64,000 nucleotides of DNA from contig JAJFLB010000060.1 in the NCBI GenBank assembly GCA_021772915.1, positions 1 through 64,000 on the forward strand, in the 5' to 3' direction. How positions within the stretch are numbered: the first letter of the stretch is position 1; each line of letters begins with the position of its first letter. Made by a program: the position numbers and the translations under genes. The notes beneath the pieces were generated by a model. It worked only from the letters and a program-made list of their open reading frames with translations, searched no databases and was not told where the DNA came from. The stretch is from Gammaproteobacteria bacterium. GTDB lineage: Bacteria; Pseudomonadota; Gammaproteobacteria; Xanthomonadales; SZUA-36. Shown piece after piece: positions 54,471 to 63,335 of this stretch.

Positions 54471-55400
54471 TTACCTGGCTTCAAGAATAAGAAACCTCGA
54501 AAGCCCCCAAAAAGCATCCGGATCATTGATAGCCAGTTCCATCCCAGTCTCCACCGCCTTGACCGTATAAAGATCCGGGTGCTTTCCGTGAATCGAGCGC
54601 AAACGCAGTTTGGTCATGTTACCGGGAACCGTTAACGTGGCGTTGTATGGATCTACCTTTTGAAAAGCATCTTTGAATTGATCGCCGCCGATCCCGGATG
54701 GATGTGGTTCCAGCCGGCCCATCCTGCTTTTTATAACGTCATTCTTACGAAACAGTCTCAGGTCTTGTACGTTTCCGGCCAACACGAATGCGGTCAGCTT
54801 TTCTGTCAGATCAGAAACCTCCTGATCCAGTGAAGCAATCCTGGATTCACCAAAGCGAACCTGGATACCAAGCCTGGCATTTTCTTCCTGTAACACCAGG
54901 AAATTGTCCTGCAGTTGCTCCAGCTCCTGTTGTAACTGCGCTAGCTTACTGTTTTGTTGACCAATAATGGTCTGATGGCTTGCCAATAATGCGGTTAGCT
55001 CGTCATTGTGCTCGCGTTGTGAATTTAGCTCGTCGCGGATTTCCTCTGCCTGCGCTTCGTTTCTGCGTAATGCGGCCTCAATATGCTCTATTTCGGCCCC
55101 AATTTCGGAAGCCCAGTCTCTTTCCTGATAAGGGGCACTGGCCAGATCCGAAGAAAGATCCTGAATGCGCAGCTCGTTCTGCTCGAGGGTAGAAATCTGC
55201 TCGAGGATGTCCGCCATACGTCCCGTGTAATCTTCCAGGAACCTGTCCTGCTCCGAAATATCAATTTCCAGCTCAGAAACCGTTTTGCTTAGTTCGGCGT
55301 TTTGTGACTTTAACTTGTCGACAGACTCTCGTGTCAGTTCCGGGTCTGTACAGCCCGCAACCGCCAATGCAACAACTATCCATAAGTATCCATGTTTCAT
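54471..55400 (-). CDS. Coiled-coil lipoprotein of unknown function
   Basis: Protein of 309 residues. A lipoprotein signal ends in VAGC (Cys17), followed by about 190 residues of heptad-rich coiled coil and a globular C-terminal domain of about 100 residues (from LRLFRKNDVIKSRMG; the end is DPDAFWGLSRFLILEAR). The shape suggests a periplasmic spacer or scaffold anchored in a membrane. I do not recognise the C-terminal domain. The gene is divergent from the DUF255 protein gene with about 180 bases between them. Confidence 0.75.
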   Translation of the reverse strand: MKHGYLWIVVALAVAGCTDPELTRESVDKLKSQNAELSKTVSELEIDISEQDRFLEDYTGRMADILEQISTLEQNELRIQDLSSDLASAPYQERDWASEIGAEIEHIEAALRRNEAQAEEIRDELNSQREHNDELTALLASHQTIIGQQNSKLAQLQQELEQLQDNFLVLQEENARLGIQVRFGESRIASLDQEVSDLTEKLTAFVLAGNVQDLRLFRKNDVIKSRMGRLEPHPSGIGGDQFKDAFQKVDPYNATLTVPGNMTKLRLRSIHGKHPDLYTVKAVETGMELAINDPDAFWGLSRFLILEAR

Positions 55401-55581
55401 GCTTCATTTGTCCCTGAATTACCCTGAAGGTATTAACTATAGGTTGTGGGAGAATACTCCTTTCGGGACAGTTTAACCTGAAACAGCGCCTTACAATCCG
55501 ACCACAGCAGTCGAACTGGGCCATGACCTGCTTGATAACCGGGTGTGACAGGCAGGGTGTCCAACGGTTAATATTTTACCC

Positions 55582-57990
55582 ATGCAAGCTAACTTGAAGG
55601 CAATTCTTATCATGGTAATAGCCACCGGTACCCTCTATGCAGACCCACCGGGCGTGGTGTATACATCCCAGTTGCGCCAGCAACTCGAATCCGGCTTGCA
55701 GTCCCTCGGGTCGGGCTACCAGCCGCGCACCGAACATCTGCATGAAAATGGGCAGCCAAAATTCACCAACCGGCTGATTCTGGAAGACTCACCCTACCTG
55801 CGCCAACACGCCCATAATCCAGTGGACTGGCAGCCGTGGGGTCCCGAAGCGTTTGCGCAGGCCAGGCGAGAGGGCAAACCCGTGTTCCTTTCGATCGGCT
55901 ATTCGACCTGTCACTGGTGTCACGTGATGGAACGGGAGAGTTTTGAATCTATCGAAGTGGCTGAATACCTCAACACCCATTTCATCTCCATCAAGGTCGA
56001 CCGTGAACGGCGTCCAGACATCGACGAAATTTACATGACTGCAGTGCAAATCATAACCGGGCAAGGTGGTTGGCCCATGTCGAGCTTCCTGACAGAGGAG
56101 GGCAAGACTTTTTTCGGCGGCACCTATTACCCACGTGACCAGTTTCTGCTCTTGCTTAAGCGTGGAATACAAGTCTGGACTGAGGGTCGTGAAGGAATCA
56201 GGGAACAGGCTGACCAAATTAGCGACGCCGTGCAACGTCACCTGAATCAGACCCAGGCTGCAGGCACCTTAAGTCAGAGCGCACCCGCGACGGCGTCCAG
56301 GCAACTGCTACAACGACACGACACCGCGAATGGCGGATTCGGCCCCCCGCCCAAATTTCCCAACGAAGCCAATTATCTGTTCCTGATCGATTTTGCACTA
56401 CGCAATCCTGATCAAAAGCTCAATGATCTGGTTCGATTTGATCTTAAAACCATGGCCAGGGGTGGTATTTACGACCAGGTGGGGGGTGGGTTTCATCGCT
56501 ATTCCACCGACCAGGACTGGCTGGTCCCGCATTTTGAAAAAATGCTCTATAACCAGGCCCAGATGGCACGTGTATATATGGATGGTGCGGTCCTTACCGG
56601 GGACGCAGAATTTTCCCGTGTGGCCCGGCAGATTCTCGATTATGTACTGCGCGATATGACCGCCCCTGAGGGTGGCTTTTATTCAGCCACCGATGCCGAC
56701 AGTGAAGGTGGCGAAGGGCTGTTTTTCGTGTGGACACCTGCGCAGTTAAAAGCCGTTTTGTCGAAACAGGATGCCGCGTTGACCATGAAATTGTTCAATG
56801 TCACGGAGGCCGGTAATTTTGAAGCCTCAAACATTTTGCACATGACCGCTGCAGTGGATGTAATGGCAACTGAAGCAGGTATATCGGCAGAGTCTTATGT
56901 GCGCAAGCTGGATAAAATCCGCCAGCAGTTGTACACCGCCCGTGAGCTACGCGAACACCCCGGGCGTGATGAAAAAATCATTACCGCCTGGAACGCCATG
57001 ATGATTATGGCGCTGGCCCAGGCGGGTCACTTGCCGGCGGGTGAACGCTACGCCGAGGCCGCGCTCAAAGCGGGTCAGTTTTTGTGGCAAAATCACCGTG
57101 ACGCTAAAGGCCGATTATACCGGGCCAGCCTCAAGGGTCGCGCATCCGTTGCCGGTGTGCAGGAAGACTACGCCTGGCTGGCCGATGCATTCATCAGTCT
57201 TTATGACTTACACCAGGATATGCGCTGGCTAGCGCGTGCCCGTAGCCTGCTCGAGTCCATGCAGGAAGGATTTTGGGACGAAGCAAACGGAGGGTTCTTC
57301 ATGAGCACCGAAAATGCTGTGGACCAGAGTGTCGCATCGGCCATGGGCAGACCAAAGGATGTTATTGATGGGGCGGTTCCGGCTGGTAACGCTGTTGCAC
57401 TCCACGCCCTGGCCCGGTTGGCACGCCGACCCGGAAAGCATGATGAGTTTTTTGCGACCAACGCGCGTGCCAGCGCCCTGCTGACGGCATTTGCGCAAGC
57501 CGTCAACGATCGCCCGTCGGCATTTTCCTACCTGTTACTCGCCGCGCAAGTTCACGACGACGGTGAGGCCGGAGCACTGCAGTATGCGGCCCATGGTGGG
57601 ATAAAAATCAAAGCCCATGCCAATCCCGATAATGACCCTGATGCAGATTACAGGCTGGTTGTTTGCGTCGACATCCAGCCGGGATGGCACATCAATGCGC
57701 ACCAACCACTGTCTGATGATCTGATTCCGACCTCTCTGGAAGCAAGCGTTGATCAGCCTGCGTGGCGTTTGCTGAATGTCAGTTATCCGCGGCCCATCAC
57801 CAAGGAGCTGGGCTTTCAAAGCGAAGCCCTGGCTCTGTACGAAGGTCAAGTGCAGCTGAGCGCTCCGTTGCAGGCAACGGCTGTCGCAGCGGCTGAGCCA
57901 TTGTTGAGGATCAAGCTACGACTGCAGGCTTGTGATGACAAGATTTGCCTGCCACCTGAAACTTTGGTCTTGCAGGTCCCTGTGCGCTAA
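55582..57990 (+). CDS. DUF255 thioredoxin-like/YyaL protein with DsbD-alpha-like C-terminal domain
   Basis: Protein of 802 residues with an N-terminal signal-like segment (about 5-20). Residues 63-230 form the DUF255 thioredoxin-like domain with CHWC at 110-113 in [14 protein letters not shown]. An alpha/alpha-toroid domain with [10 protein letters not shown] and the YyaL/SPATA20 motifs follows. Residues about 660-802 resemble the N-terminal alpha domain of DsbD, including CDDKICLPP with Cys784 and Cys789. This joins a predicted thioredoxin-like unit to a domain that passes electrons to periplasmic proteins. Function of the family is unsettled. Confidence 0.82.
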   Translation: MQANLKAILIMVIATGTLYADPPGVVYTSQLRQQLESGLQSLGSGYQPRTEHLHENGQPKFTNRLILEDSPYLRQHAHNPVDWQPWGPEAFAQARREGKPVFLSIGYSTCHWCHVMERESFESIEVAEYLNTHFISIKVDRERRPDIDEIYMTAVQIITGQGGWPMSSFLTEEGKTFFGGTYYPRDQFLLLLKRGIQVWTEGREGIREQADQISDAVQRHLNQTQAAGTLSQSAPATASRQLLQRHDTANGGFGPPPKFPNEANYLFLIDFALRNPDQKLNDLVRFDLKTMARGGIYDQVGGGFHRYSTDQDWLVPHFEKMLYNQAQMARVYMDGAVLTGDAEFSRVARQILDYVLRDMTAPEGGFYSATDADSEGGEGLFFVWTPAQLKAVLSKQDAALTMKLFNVTEAGNFEASNILHMTAAVDVMATEAGISAESYVRKLDKIRQQLYTARELREHPGRDEKIITAWNAMMIMALAQAGHLPAGERYAEAALKAGQFLWQNHRDAKGRLYRASLKGRASVAGVQEDYAWLADAFISLYDLHQDMRWLARARSLLESMQEGFWDEANGGFFMSTENAVDQSVASAMGRPKDVIDGAVPAGNAVALHALARLARRPGKHDEFFATNARASALLTAFAQAVNDRPSAFSYLLLAAQVHDDGEAGALQYAAHGGIKIKAHANPDNDPDADYRLVVCVDIQPGWHINAHQPLSDDLIPTSLEASVDQPAWRLLNVSYPRPITKELGFQSEALALYEGQVQLSAPLQATAVAAAEPLLRIKLRLQACDDKICLPPETLVLQVPVR

Positions 57991-58004
57991 AACCCCGATC
58001 CCGT

Positions 58005-59087
58005 CTAGTTTACGATTCTGAACGTTGCATCTTTTCGAAAGAGATCGGAATTTCCTCTTTCAACGTGCAGATGGAAGTTCTTGTGGCGTATGAAGTAGCC
58101 AGGGTAGTTTACGGACTCAAAAGAAGTCCAGGTGCCATTCGCAAGACCTGAAACCCTCTTGAAGGACGCATCCTGTCGAAACAGCTGATCGTTACTCAAT
58201 CGGTGTAGCATAACCCTGAAGCCTTGATGACGCAGGTAATGCCCGGGATAGTTGACCGACTCGAAAGATATGGACGTGCCCCCGGCAAGTCCGCTGACGA
58301 TATTAAAAGACGCATCGCGGACGTCCAGATCTGAAACAATCCTGGTAATTTCACCAAGATAATTTCTGTGCCGAATGTAGTGATCGCGGAAATTAAATGA
58401 TTGAATGGTCCCTGAGCGGGCATTGTCATTTCCGGCGGTGTCTTGCAGGCGGAAGAAATAGGTGATCCTCCCACCATATTGCTCAAAATCAGAAGCAGCC
58501 GTTAGATTGATCGTGAATTGCAATACACTGGCCTGGCTAACGTCGCCCTCCGCCGCAAACCGGTCCGATCCCAAACCTACACGGCTTATCCCGGGGCTGC
58601 GTTTCCCATAAATCCTCATGGCAGCTTCAGTATTTGGAGTCGAACGTTGCGTTACGGGCCGTGCGTTTCTCTCGGCTGCCGTAAGCATGGGCTGGGAGCC
58701 TATTTCCAGTGGCAGGATTCCGCTACCGGCCTTGGCGAAAGGATTGCTTCTTGCTCTGCAATTCCCACTCATTTCAGTGCGTGTTGTAATCTGGAAATCT
58801 TCACCTTGTCGAAGGATTTCGATGTTTTTATTGAAGTCCCAGGTGAAGGTCGTTTGCTCTTTGCAATTGTGGCGAAAAAGAATTTCGACTTTGACTTGGC
58901 CACCGCTAAGGTCGGCGCGGGTCTGAAATGGGCCTTTGTTCCCGTTTTTACCAGTGATCACCTTATACATTTTGTAGGTGGCTGCTTCGGCGGGGGTTGT
59001 TGCAGGTAGCAAAACCAGGCTTAAAAACACCGCAAGAAACATGCGGCTAATGCAACTATTCTTAGAATTCCTTGGTTGGTTTTTCAC
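58005..59087 (-). CDS. Secreted protein with AbfB (CBM42-like) beta-trefoil domain
   Basis: Protein of 360 residues from a GTG at 59087 with GGAG 8 bases upstream. A signal peptide (FLAVFLSLVLLPATTPAEA) is followed by a unique domain (about 40-225) and three beta-trefoil repeats near 230-360, each with HYIRHRNY / HYLRHQGF / YFIRHKNF and a nearby RxDASF. This is the arabinofuranosidase-B carbohydrate-binding pattern. No glycosidase domain is present, so it is probably a secreted sugar-binding protein. Its 3' end faces the DUF255 gene at 14 bases. Confidence 0.82.
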   Translation of the reverse strand: MKNQPRNSKNSCISRMFLAVFLSLVLLPATTPAEAATYKMYKVITGKNGNKGPFQTRADLSGGQVKVEILFRHNCKEQTTFTWDFNKNIEILRQGEDFQITTRTEMSGNCRARSNPFAKAGSGILPLEIGSQPMLTAAERNARPVTQRSTPNTEAAMRIYGKRSPGISRVGLGSDRFAAEGDVSQASVLQFTINLTAASDFEQYGGRITYFFRLQDTAGNDNARSGTIQSFNFRDHYIRHRNYLGEITRIVSDLDVRDASFNIVSGLAGGTSISFESVNYPGHYLRHQGFRVMLHRLSNDQLFRQDASFKRVSGLANGTWTSFESVNYPGYFIRHKNFHLHVERGNSDLFRKDATFRIVN

Positions 59088-59192
59088 TTTCAATTCTCCA
59101 ATGGACAAGAATCCGAAAGCCCCACCCGTTGGATATATGAAAAGACTACGTCGTCATACCACGGTTGTCAAAAGAGTTTGAAACTGACCGGG

Positions 59193-60002
59193 TTAAAGAA
59201 CCCCAGTCAGCAGCGCCAGGCCGACGCCAAACAGGAGCATTCCGACCAGAGTCTGGATGTTGGCCATGGTCACTTTGTGCAGGTAACGTTTACCCAGCAT
59301 GACGCCGGCAAAGGCCGAGATGGCACCCGTCGCCACCAGTGGCCATCCGTTGAAATCACCCAGGTGCCCACCGGCCGAGGTAAATAAGGCCAGGTAGACG
59401 GAAATACGCGTCAGGTCCACCCCGAAACCGATCACTGCGTTGCTACCCACGAAGCGCTCGGTGGTGAGACCGGTTTTGGCGAGAAACGCTGACCTCAGGG
59501 CGCCCTGGTGACCTGAGAGCCCGCCAAAAAAGCCGGATAGCAGACCACCCAGCGGCAGATAACGGTGCTCGAACTCGAGTGAGCGAAAACGTGGCATTAA
59601 CTCAAACAGGGCGAAACCGATCATCAGCAGGCCGATGATGAACTTGACCGGTGTGACCTCGGAAACAGCCTCATTGTTGACCTCCAGTGTGAAGGTGGTA
59701 CCGCTTTGGGCAATAGATCCCAGCGCCATGGCGCCGAGTACCGCTGCGGCTATCGCGGGCAGTCCGAACTTCAACACAACCTTTCTGTCGGCGTGGCGCC
59801 CCAGCAGTGAGACCTTGAACAGGTTATTGGCGCCGTGCACCATTGCGGTGGCGACCACGGCCACCTCGGCCGGGAAAAACAGTGCAAACACGGGTAACAA
59901 AAGCGTCCCCAGCCCGAACCCGGAGTACATTGTCAGCCCGGCAGCAAAAAGCGCCGCTACCGCAACGGCAAAATATGCAGTCATGGACCGAATTATAAGC
60001 AA
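59193..60002 (-). CDS. TauE/SafE (TSUP) family membrane protein
   Basis: Putative anion exporter of 269 residues with about eight helices in two repeats; typical motifs are TMYSGFGLGTLLLPVFALFF, and SGFFGGLSGHQGALRSAFL at the start of the second repeat. TSUP proteins move sulfite, sulfonates or related sulfur compounds. No sulfur-metabolism gene is adjacent, so the substrate is open. It is divergent from the nitrilase-like gene by about 50 bases. Confidence 0.88.
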   Translation of the reverse strand: MLIIRSMTAYFAVAVAALFAAGLTMYSGFGLGTLLLPVFALFFPAEVAVVATAMVHGANNLFKVSLLGRHADRKVVLKFGLPAIAAAVLGAMALGSIAQSGTTFTLEVNNEAVSEVTPVKFIIGLLMIGFALFELMPRFRSLEFEHRYLPLGGLLSGFFGGLSGHQGALRSAFLAKTGLTTERFVGSNAVIGFGVDLTRISVYLALFTSAGGHLGDFNGWPLVATGAISAFAGVMLGKRYLHKVTMANIQTLVGMLLFGVGLALLTGVL

Positions 60003-60050
60003 TAAACGCGGTTATACTTTTGAATAGAAATGTCGTTGAGGAAAATAGAG

Positions 60051-60872
60051 ATGAAAATTGCCCTGGTTCAACAAAAAGCCGGCCACGACCGTGAAGATAA
60101 CCGTGCCCGGGGATTAGCGGCGGTGGACGAAGCCACGCGCAACGGTGCCGGCATTATCTGTTTTGCAGAGTTGGCCTTTGAACGTTTTTACCCACAGGTC
60201 AGAGTTACCGATGAGAACCTGGCGTTTGCAGAGCCTATCGATGGCAGCACGGTCAAACGATTTCAGGAGAAAGCCAAACTGCATGGTGTGGTCATCGTCT
60301 TGAATGTTTTTGAACGTGACGGCGAAGTCACCTACGACACGTCACCCGTGATCGATTCCGATGGGTCTTTATTGGGCAGCACACGCATGGTGCATATCAC
60401 CGATTACGATTGTTTTCATGAACGTGGGTACTACGCGCCGGGTGACCACGGCGCCCCTGTTTACAAAACCTCCGCCGGTAACATTGGCGTGGCGATTTGT
60501 TATGACCGCCATTATCCGGAGTTCATGCGGGCACTTGCCGTAAGTGGTGCGCAAATCGTTTTTGTCCCACAGGCCGGCGCCACCGGTGAATGGCCTGAGG
60601 GTTTGTACGAGGCGGAGATGCGTGTTGCCGCGTTTCAAAATGGATACTTTACCGCCTTGTGCAACCGGGTTGGCGAAGAAGAGAAGCTGACTTTTGGCGG
60701 TGAATCATTTGTTTGTAGTCCGACGGGGGAGGTTTTAACCCGTGCGGGGGAGGGTACGGAAGAAATCCTGTACGCGGATATCGATCTGGATGATGCAAAG
60801 ACCTCCCCGGCACACAGTTTGTTCTTAAGGGACCGCAGACCGGAGCTTTACTGTGATTGGTTGGGTAAATAA
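60051..60872 (+). CDS. Nitrilase-superfamily carbon-nitrogen hydrolase with altered catalytic lysine
   Basis: Protein of 273 residues from the ATG at 60051 (GAGGAAAA upstream); another possible start is 60030. The nitrilase Glu lies in CFAELAFERF (Glu40) and the nucleophile in GVAICYDRHYPE (Cys150). The lysine usually found in G-Y-R-K-M-H-I is replaced: the sequence is GSTRMVHI, with Met113. Related N-carbamoylputrescine-amidase-like enzymes have Glu-Lys-Cys. The rest of the fold (HERGYYAPGD, PQAGATGEWPEG) is well kept, so it is not a decaying gene; activity may differ or be absent. Confidence 0.85.
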   Translation: MKIALVQQKAGHDREDNRARGLAAVDEATRNGAGIICFAELAFERFYPQVRVTDENLAFAEPIDGSTVKRFQEKAKLHGVVIVLNVFERDGEVTYDTSPVIDSDGSLLGSTRMVHITDYDCFHERGYYAPGDHGAPVYKTSAGNIGVAICYDRHYPEFMRALAVSGAQIVFVPQAGATGEWPEGLYEAEMRVAAFQNGYFTALCNRVGEEEKLTFGGESFVCSPTGEVLTRAGEGTEEILYADIDLDDAKTSPAHSLFLRDRRPELYCDWLGK

Positions 60873-60887
60873 CCCGGTGGTGATCCA

Positions 60888-61394
60888 ATGATCCGCACGC
60901 AACTGGAGACACCAAGACTGCATCTGCGTTTATTCACGCGTGATGATGTGCAGGTCATGTACACCTTGTGTTCGGATCCCGAAGTCATCAAATATGCCGA
61001 TACTGCGGTCAAGGATGTCCACGAAGCAATGCAACGGTTGGAGCAGGGGCCACTGGCTGATTATCAGAAGTATGGCTACGGACGTTTTGCGGTTGAGCTC
61101 AAATCGACCGGCAAGGTGATCGGGTTTTGTGGCATCAAGTATCTACCGGAAATCGAATTGCCCGAAGTTGGATTTAGATACCTGAAGGAATATTGGGGCA
61201 GGGGAATTGGTACCGAGGCAGCACTGGCCTGTGTTGAGTTTGCCAGGTCCGATCTGAAGATCAAGAAGCTGGTCGCATTGATCATGCCGGAGAACAAGGC
61301 CTCGATTAATCTCAGTTTGAAACTGGGCATGGTACGTGGCCCCCTTATTCGTATCTATGACGTGGACGCGTATCAATACGAGATGATGCTATAG
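60888..61394 (+). CDS. GNAT family N-acetyltransferase (RimJ/RimL-like)
   Basis: Acetyltransferase of 168 residues of the RimJ/RimL type: ETPRLHLRLFTRDDV at the start, the acetyl-CoA pyrophosphate loop in YWGRGIGTEA, and ENKASINLSLKLGM near the end. Substrate (protein N terminus, amino sugar or other amine) is unknown. It starts 15 bases after the nitrilase-like gene and ends 31 bases before the radical SAM gene, so the three may be co-transcribed. Confidence 0.88.
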   Translation: MIRTQLETPRLHLRLFTRDDVQVMYTLCSDPEVIKYADTAVKDVHEAMQRLEQGPLADYQKYGYGRFAVELKSTGKVIGFCGIKYLPEIELPEVGFRYLKEYWGRGIGTEAALACVEFARSDLKIKKLVALIMPENKASINLSLKLGMVRGPLIRIYDVDAYQYEMML

Positions 61395-61425
61395 GGATGG
61401 CGCTGAACTCTGGCGGGATAATGAC

Positions 61426-62490
61426 ATGTTGGTCGAACCAGTCTTGAAAAGCAGTTTTGAAACCGGCGTATACAGACCACCAAGTGAGGGCGGAAGCTAC
61501 TCCTTGTTAGTCCGTGTAACGCGTAATTGCCCCTGGAACCGATGCACGTTTTGTAGCATGTACAAGCAGGAGGAGTTTTCTCTGCGCTCACCGCAGGAAG
61601 TCAAGGGTGAGATCGACTCCATGGCTGCCATCTGCAAGGGGCTGGCAGACCATTCGCTGCAGCTGAATTATGCGGGTGTGATCAACCAGGATGTGGCCTT
61701 CGCCATGCTCGAGAATGAGCCGGCACTCAAAGCCAATCCGGGTTTTTTGATGATCTATCACTGGCTGCTCATGGGTGGCAAAACGGCTTTTCTGCAGGAT
61801 GCCAACAGCTTGTTCATGGAAACTGACGAACTCGTTGATGTCCTGACACATCTGAGAAAAACTCTGCCTTCGTTAGAGCGTGTAACCACTTACGCCAGGT
61901 CCAATACCATCGCGAAAAGGTCGGCACAGGAGCTAGAGGAAATTCGGATGGCCGGTCTGGACAGATTGCATGTTGGTCTTGAAACGGGTGATCCCGCACT
62001 ATTGAAAAAGATCAAAAAGGGCGTCAGCGCCCAGGGGCATATCAAGGCCGGCAAAAAAGCAATGACGGCTGGATTTCAGTTATCCGAATACTGGATGCCG
62101 GGATTGGGGGGTAAGGGCATGTGGGAAAACCACGCCCGCAATACAGCCCGGGTATTGAATGAAATTGACCCCCATTATATCCGTTCCAGACCCTTCTTCC
62201 CCGTATCGGGCACACCCTTGTGTGAGGAACACGACAGCGGTGAGTTTCAACCACTCTCACCAAGTGAGCAACTGATCGAACTGAAACTGATGGTGGAAGA
62301 ATTGGATTTTACTGCCAGGGTCTGCTTTGACCATGCCGGCAACTATTGGCGGGGTAAAAATGGCGGCCTGTTGTTCAGTCAAAGCTATGAGGGTTATCAG
62401 TTTCCTGAGCAGAAACCTGTTGTCCTGGAGCTGCTTGAGGAAGGAATCGAAGCCCAACACGGGACCAGCGTGCCCATACTTGACCTGTAA
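61426..62490 (+). CDS. Radical SAM protein with CX4CX2C cluster motif
   Basis: Protein of 354 residues with a radical SAM core. The iron-sulfur motif is CPWNRCTFC (Cys35, Cys40, Cys43), which has four residues between the first two cysteines instead of three. The barrel shows SLERVTTYARSN, DRLHVGLETGDP and SEYWMPGLGG, similar to uncharacterised COG1032-type proteins. No cobalamin-binding domain precedes it. Reaction and substrate are unknown. It is the third gene of a possible operon with the nitrilase-like and GNAT genes. Confidence 0.85.
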   Translation: MLVEPVLKSSFETGVYRPPSEGGSYSLLVRVTRNCPWNRCTFCSMYKQEEFSLRSPQEVKGEIDSMAAICKGLADHSLQLNYAGVINQDVAFAMLENEPALKANPGFLMIYHWLLMGGKTAFLQDANSLFMETDELVDVLTHLRKTLPSLERVTTYARSNTIAKRSAQELEEIRMAGLDRLHVGLETGDPALLKKIKKGVSAQGHIKAGKKAMTAGFQLSEYWMPGLGGKGMWENHARNTARVLNEIDPHYIRSRPFFPVSGTPLCEEHDSGEFQPLSPSEQLIELKLMVEELDFTARVCFDHAGNYWRGKNGGLLFSQSYEGYQFPEQKPVVLELLEEGIEAQHGTSVPILDL

Positions 62491-62580
62491 ATTTGGCGTG
62501 CGAGATTGCGATTATCGGTAACCTTTTTTCCGCTACACCGTCAAATAACGAATAGACGCATATCACAAACGGTGAAGCCC

Positions 62581-63321
62581 ATGCTCCAGATGACACAAAT
62601 TCAGAAGATTTATCGAACGGAACTGATCGAAACACATGCTTTGCGCGAATTAAGCGTAACGGTGCAAGAGGGGGAGTTTGTTGCCCTGACCGGGTCGTCT
62701 GGCTCTGGCAAAACGACATTTCTCAATATTGCAGGTCTGTTGGAATCCTTCGAGCAAGGCACGTACCTGCTGGATGGGGAAGACGTCAGCCACTTGAGCG
62801 ACAATGAAAGATCAGCCTATCGTAATCACAAAATCGGTTTCATCTTCCAGAGCTTCAACCTGATTCCCGATCTCAACCTGTTTGAAAACATTGACGTGCC
62901 ATTGCGTTACCGGCGTTTTCCCAGGGCTGATCGCAAGCAGCGCATTGAGCATGCGCTTGAGACCGTTGGCCTGGCATCACGTATGAAGCATCTGCCGGCC
63001 CAACTCTCGGGTGGGCAACAACAACGTGTCGCAATCGCACGGGCGATTGCGGGCGAGCCAAGACTGATGCTGGCGGATGAGCCGACCGGAAATCTGGACA
63101 CCACCATGGCACAACAGGTGCTGGAATTGCTTGAGGAAATCCACGCCGCTGGCACGACGATCGTCATAGTGACCCACGACCAGGGACTCGCCAGCCGTGC
63201 GCAAAGAAATATCCAGTTGGTCGATGGCAAGGTGCTCGAAGAGGAATCCCCGCATACGCAGGAAGAAATTCCACAAGCGGTCATGCTCAATGGCGGTGAG
63301 CCATTGGCGGCTCAGCTCTGA
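62581..63321 (+). CDS. ABC transporter ATP-binding protein (MacB/LolD type)
   Basis: ATPase of 246 residues from the ATG at 62581; the frame is open from 62506 without conserved sequence. Walker A GSSGSGKTT, signature LSGGQQQR, Walker B LMLADEPTGN and the switch histidine in VIVTHD are intact. The sequence (LLESFEQGTYLLDGEDV, NHKIGFIFQSFNLIPDLN) is that of the MacB/LolD/FtsE group, which acts with FtsX-like permeases on lipoproteins, peptides or drugs. The permease gene follows 14 bases later. Confidence 0.93.
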   Translation: MLQMTQIQKIYRTELIETHALRELSVTVQEGEFVALTGSSGSGKTTFLNIAGLLESFEQGTYLLDGEDVSHLSDNERSAYRNHKIGFIFQSFNLIPDLNLFENIDVPLRYRRFPRADRKQRIEHALETVGLASRMKHLPAQLSGGQQQRVAIARAIAGEPRLMLADEPTGNLDTTMAQQVLELLEEIHAAGTTIVIVTHDQGLASRAQRNIQLVDGKVLEEESPHTQEEIPQAVMLNGGEPLAAQL

Positions 63322-63335
63322 GCCGGCCCGTCCAA

